Positions 61,162 to 64,000 of a DNA stretch of 64,000 nt are shown here, piece by piece. Positions within the stretch are counted from its first letter, which is position 1. Every line of letters starts with the position of its first letter. Location of the stretch: assembly GCF_023634025.1 (NCBI RefSeq), contig NZ_JALJCW010000001.1, positions 124,001-188,000 on the forward strand, read 5' to 3'. The translations under genes and the position numbers were made by a program. The DNA comes from Hanstruepera flava (GTDB taxonomy: Bacteria; Bacteroidota; Bacteroidia; Flavobacteriales; Flavobacteriaceae). A model generated the notes under the pieces. The model did not search any database. It was given only the letters and a program-made list of their open reading frames with translations, and was not told where the DNA came from.

Positions 61162-63543
61162 ATGTTTGCCATTTTAAAAAAAGAGATAAATACGTTTTTT
61201 ACTTCCATTATTGGGTATTTGGTCATAGCCTTGTTTTTAACGATAAACAGCCTCTTTTTATGGCTGTTTCATGGAGAATTTAATGTTCTGGATAATGGAT
61301 TTGCCGATTTAAACAGCTTTTTTCTATTGGCGCCTTGGATATTCATCTTTTTAATTTCTGCTGTTACCATGCGCAGTTTTGCAGATGAAAAAAAACAAGG
61401 CACATTAGAATTACTGCTCACCAAACCTATTAGTCTTTTTAAAATTGTATTGGGCAAATATCTTGGTGCTTTAGTATTAATAATTTTAGCCTTAATACCT
61501 ACGCTACTCTATGTTTACACAGTTTATGAATTAGGAAACCCTATGGGCAATATAGATCTGGCAAGTACTTTTGGTTCGTATTTAGGACTATTATTCTTAG
61601 CCGCTGCTTTTACTGCCATTGGGCTGTTTTGCTCTAGCCTAACCGACAATCAAATAGTTGCTTTTATTGCGAGTATATTTATAAGTCTATTGTTATACAT
61701 AGGCTTTGAAGGTCTTGCCGATTTTGTGTCGAATAATTTAGTGGAACAAGTAGGCATGAATGCCCATTACAAGAGTATGAGTCGTGGCGTCATAGACACT
61801 CGTGATGTTGCTTATTTTTTAAGTGTAACTATACTGTTTTTAATACTATCCCAAATAATCATAAGCCAAAAGACATTCAATAAAAAAACCTACCTCCCTT
61901 CTATTGTTTTGGTATTGGCTTTTGGTGTATTAACCTTTACAAAATCGATTTACAAACGGTTTGATTTAACTTCGGATAAACGCTATACCTTAAGCCCTGC
62001 TGCCATAGACATCGTACAATCTGCTGAATCTCCTTTAATTGTTGATGTCTTTTTACAATCTGAAAATTTGCCTTCAGAATTTAGGCGTCTGCAAACGGAA
62101 ACTAAACAAATACTTGAAGAGTTTGCTGCTAAAAATAATCAGATTAACTTTCAGTTTATCAACCCCTTGGAAGACGATGCCATTCGCGAGCAGAACATCC
62201 AACAGTTAATGAATCGTGGGTTAACACCTATGCAAGTTACGGTTCAAGAATCAGGAAAATCAAGTCAAGAAGTTATTTTTCCATGGGCATTGGCCAGTTA
62301 TAATGGTGTAACGGTTAAAATTCCTTTGGTAAAAAATAAAATTGGTGCTGCCATTCAAGAATTAGCCACCAATTCCATTCAGCATTTGGAATATACGTTT
62401 GCCGATGGCTTTAGCAAATTAATCAATCCAAAACGTAAAAAAATAGCTATTTTAAAAGGTAACGGGCAATTACAGGATGCGTACATTTTCGACTTTGTAA
62501 AAAGCATTAAAGACTATTATTTTATTGCGCCATTTACATTAGATAGCGTGTCAAGCAATCCAATTAAAACCTTGATAGCGTTGCAGGATTACGATTTAAT
62601 AATTTCTGCAAAACCAACCAAACCGTTTACCGAAGAAGAAAAGTACGTACTCGATCAGTACACTATGTCTGGTGGAAAGAGCCTTTGGTTAATGGATGCT
62701 GTAGCCATGGAAAAGGACAGTTTATATAACGAAACGGGTACTGCTATAGCCACCCGCAGAGATTTAAGTTTAACCGATTTCTTTTTTAAGTATGGTGTGC
62801 GTGTTAATCCAGTTTTGGTAAATGATTTATATTCGGCAAAAATCACATTAGCGACAGGAGAAGGTAGTCAGTCGCAGTTTCAGCAATTACCCTGGTTTTA
62901 TTCGCCTTTGATAAACGCTTCAGTAAATCACCCTGTAGTAAACAACCTCAACCTAATTCGATTTGATTTTGCCAATCAGATCGATACATTAGAAAATGAC
63001 ATCACAAAAACCGTGCTGTTGGAAAGCTCTATTTTGAGTAAGTTAGACGGTACGCCTCGGGAAATAAGTCTAGACATGACAACCCAAGAACCGAAACCTG
63101 ATTTGTATACCAATGGCAATCAGAATTTAGCGGTATTGTTGGAAGGTAATTTTACATCTGTTTATAACAATAGAATTAAGCCCCTTAATTATAACAATGA
63201 CAAAACTATAAGCCCGCCAACCAAAATGTTAGTGATAGCAGATGGCGATGTCATAAAAAATGATCTAGGTAAAAATGGCCCTCAAGAATTAGGATTTGAT
63301 AGATGGACTGGTCAAACCTATGGTAATAAAGAATTTTTAGTTAATGCTGTAAATTATCTGTTGGATGAAAACGGACTTATAAACATTCGTACCAAAGAAG
63401 TTGCTGTAGCCTTTTTGGATGTTCAAAAAACAAGTAACGAAAAAACAAAATGGCAAATACTAAATATTTTAGCACCTCTAGCTGTTTTAGTGGTATTCGG
63501 GCTTATTTTTAATTTTATGCGACGAAAAAAGTATGCAAAATAA
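61162..63543 (+). CDS. GldF-GldG fusion, gliding-motility ABC transporter permease and auxiliary protein
   Basis: 793 residues. Residues 1-238 are GldF: an ABC-2 permease with six helices and the FADEKKQGTLELLLTKPIS turn. From about 242 the GldG part begins with its own membrane helix (YLPSIVLVLAFGVLTF), followed by RFDLTSDKRYTLSP, a large extracytoplasmic domain (about 270-770) and a C-terminal helix (ILAPLAVLVVFGLIF). In Flavobacterium johnsoniae the two are separate proteins of about 240 and 560 residues that work with the ATPase GldA. Here they form one frame. No gldA is in the window. Confidence 0.9.
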   Translation: MFAILKKEINTFFTSIIGYLVIALFLTINSLFLWLFHGEFNVLDNGFADLNSFFLLAPWIFIFLISAVTMRSFADEKKQGTLELLLTKPISLFKIVLGKYLGALVLIILALIPTLLYVYTVYELGNPMGNIDLASTFGSYLGLLFLAAAFTAIGLFCSSLTDNQIVAFIASIFISLLLYIGFEGLADFVSNNLVEQVGMNAHYKSMSRGVIDTRDVAYFLSVTILFLILSQIIISQKTFNKKTYLPSIVLVLAFGVLTFTKSIYKRFDLTSDKRYTLSPAAIDIVQSAESPLIVDVFLQSENLPSEFRRLQTETKQILEEFAAKNNQINFQFINPLEDDAIREQNIQQLMNRGLTPMQVTVQESGKSSQEVIFPWALASYNGVTVKIPLVKNKIGAAIQELATNSIQHLEYTFADGFSKLINPKRKKIAILKGNGQLQDAYIFDFVKSIKDYYFIAPFTLDSVSSNPIKTLIALQDYDLIISAKPTKPFTEEEKYVLDQYTMSGGKSLWLMDAVAMEKDSLYNETGTAIATRRDLSLTDFFFKYGVRVNPVLVNDLYSAKITLATGEGSQSQFQQLPWFYSPLINASVNHPVVNNLNLIRFDFANQIDTLENDITKTVLLESSILSKLDGTPREISLDMTTQEPKPDLYTNGNQNLAVLLEGNFTSVYNNRIKPLNYNNDKTISPPTKMLVIADGDVIKNDLGKNGPQELGFDRWTGQTYGNKEFLVNAVNYLLDENGLINIRTKEVAVAFLDVQKTSNEKTKWQILNILAPLAVLVVFGLIFNFMRRKKYAK

Positions 63544-63626
63544 AGGTGGTATTTAAAGTCTGTTCAAGGCTTGTTTTACCCTTTTATTTGTTAATAAGTT
63601 TGTTTCCAATATTAATAGCTTTAAGA

Positions 63627-63634
63627 TATATTTG
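63627..63634 (+). promoter_or_regulatory. -7 box of dnaN
   Basis: TATATTTG on the plus strand, exact TAnnTTTG, 39 bases before the dnaN ATG. A TTTG occurs at 63599-63602 but is a little far for a -33 element. Confidence 0.45.
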
Positions 63635-63673
63635 TAGTAGTATTCATTTGAACAAATAAAGTATTTTAAATAG

Positions 63674-64000
63674 ATGAAATTTATAGTATCGAGTACCTAT
63701 TTACTAAAACAATTACAAGTTCTGGGTGGTGTTATTAATAATTCAAATACCCTGCCTATTTTAGATAATTTCCTTTTTGAATTAAATAATACCGAATTAA
63801 CTATTTCGGCCAGTGATTTAGAAACTACAATGTCTGCCAAGTTAGACGTAGAAAGTGATAACAGTGGTAGTGTTGCTGTCCCAGCGCGTTTGCTACTTGA
63901 TACCTTAAAAACATTTCCAGAGCAACCTTTAACCTTTGTTGTTGAAGATAACAATACTGTTGAAATCAGTTCAAACCATGGTAAGTATGCATTGGCTTAT
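63674..64000 (+). CDS. dnaN: DNA polymerase III beta subunit (sliding clamp), partial
   Basis: 109 codons seen from the ATG at 63674; the frame runs off the right edge. MKFIVSSTYLLKQLQVLGGVI, NSNTLPILDNFLFEL and TISASDLETTMSA are the first clamp domain of DnaN. It forms the ring that tethers the replicase to DNA. Confidence 0.93.
   Translation, partial: MKFIVSSTYLLKQLQVLGGVINNSNTLPILDNFLFELNNTELTISASDLETTMSAKLDVESDNSGSVAVPARLLLDTLKTFPEQPLTFVVEDNNTVEISSNHGKYALAY

Overview
The window reads as chromosome of a low-GC, probably marine, member of the Flavobacteriaceae (Bacteroidota). Pointers are a GldF/GldG gliding-motility transporter, many Bacteroidota-type -7 boxes (TAnnTTTG) and few Shine-Dalgarno sites, DUF4212/SSS acetate uptake genes, DUF4294, DUF1579 and AraC regulators carrying TPR repeats. 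No rRNA, tRNA, CRISPR array or intact insertion sequence was seen.

Layout. 1-6.1 kb is a defence island. It holds the 5' part of a reverse transcriptase with a GC-richer, structured stretch just upstream (a candidate DRT-type RNA), then a compact type I-like restriction operon: a fused HsdM-HsdS with one target-recognition domain, a GIY-YIG protein and HsdR. 6.3-17.4 kb carries hydrolases, a quinone-oxidoreductase-like enzyme, two small envelope proteins, an AraC/TPR regulator, a fatty acid hydroxylase, a patatin-barrel outer-membrane phospholipase, a haemolysin-III protein, and two look-alike orphan promoter/terminator units that probably make small RNAs. 17.4-24.1 kb has an M42 peptidase, a NUDIX hydrolase, a PrsW protease and a three-gene biotin-dependent acyl-CoA carboxylase operon. 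24.1-28.7 kb is a minus-strand run (NYN/OST-HTH, DinB, SUMF1-like, C45, MarC).

28.8-32.1 kb is the most unusual part: small same-orientation genes of unknown function separated by integron-like recombination sites. The first 9-10 bases of every cassette are complementary to the last 9-10 bases of that same cassette (8/9 to 10/10), as expected for attC sites cut between G and TT. No integrase is present, so it looks like a CALIN (cluster of attC sites lacking an integrase). Fragments of the same repeat family lie at 35.5 and 38.0 kb.

32.2-41.0 kb returns to ordinary genes: YceI beside a Crp/Fnr regulator, an amidase, a CPBP protease, a GH20 hexosaminidase, a DUF3124 lipoprotein, a YdeI-like protein with a CDGSH iron-sulphur motif, and a serine hydrolase with TPRs. 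41.1-55.1 kb is an acetate/propionate module: a CNB-CBS-DUF294 protein, a DnaQ-like exonuclease, Acs, a PrpE-like ligase, a receiver-only response regulator, an SSS-transporter/histidine-kinase fusion (CrbS-like), ActP-like symporter + DUF4212, a porin and a domesticated IS1-type zinc-ribbon/HTH protein. A 13-base element is shared by the two main promoter regions of this module. 55.1-64 kb holds an AGCS symporter, DUF2200, an NmrA-like protein, purC, phoH, a SAM hydrolase, an ABM-domain protein, a GldF-GldG fusion and the start of dnaN.

Functionally, short-chain acyl activation (acs, PrpE-like), uptake (porin, ActP) and acyl-CoA carboxylation form the metabolic theme. The defence genes and the cassette array are the accessory regions.
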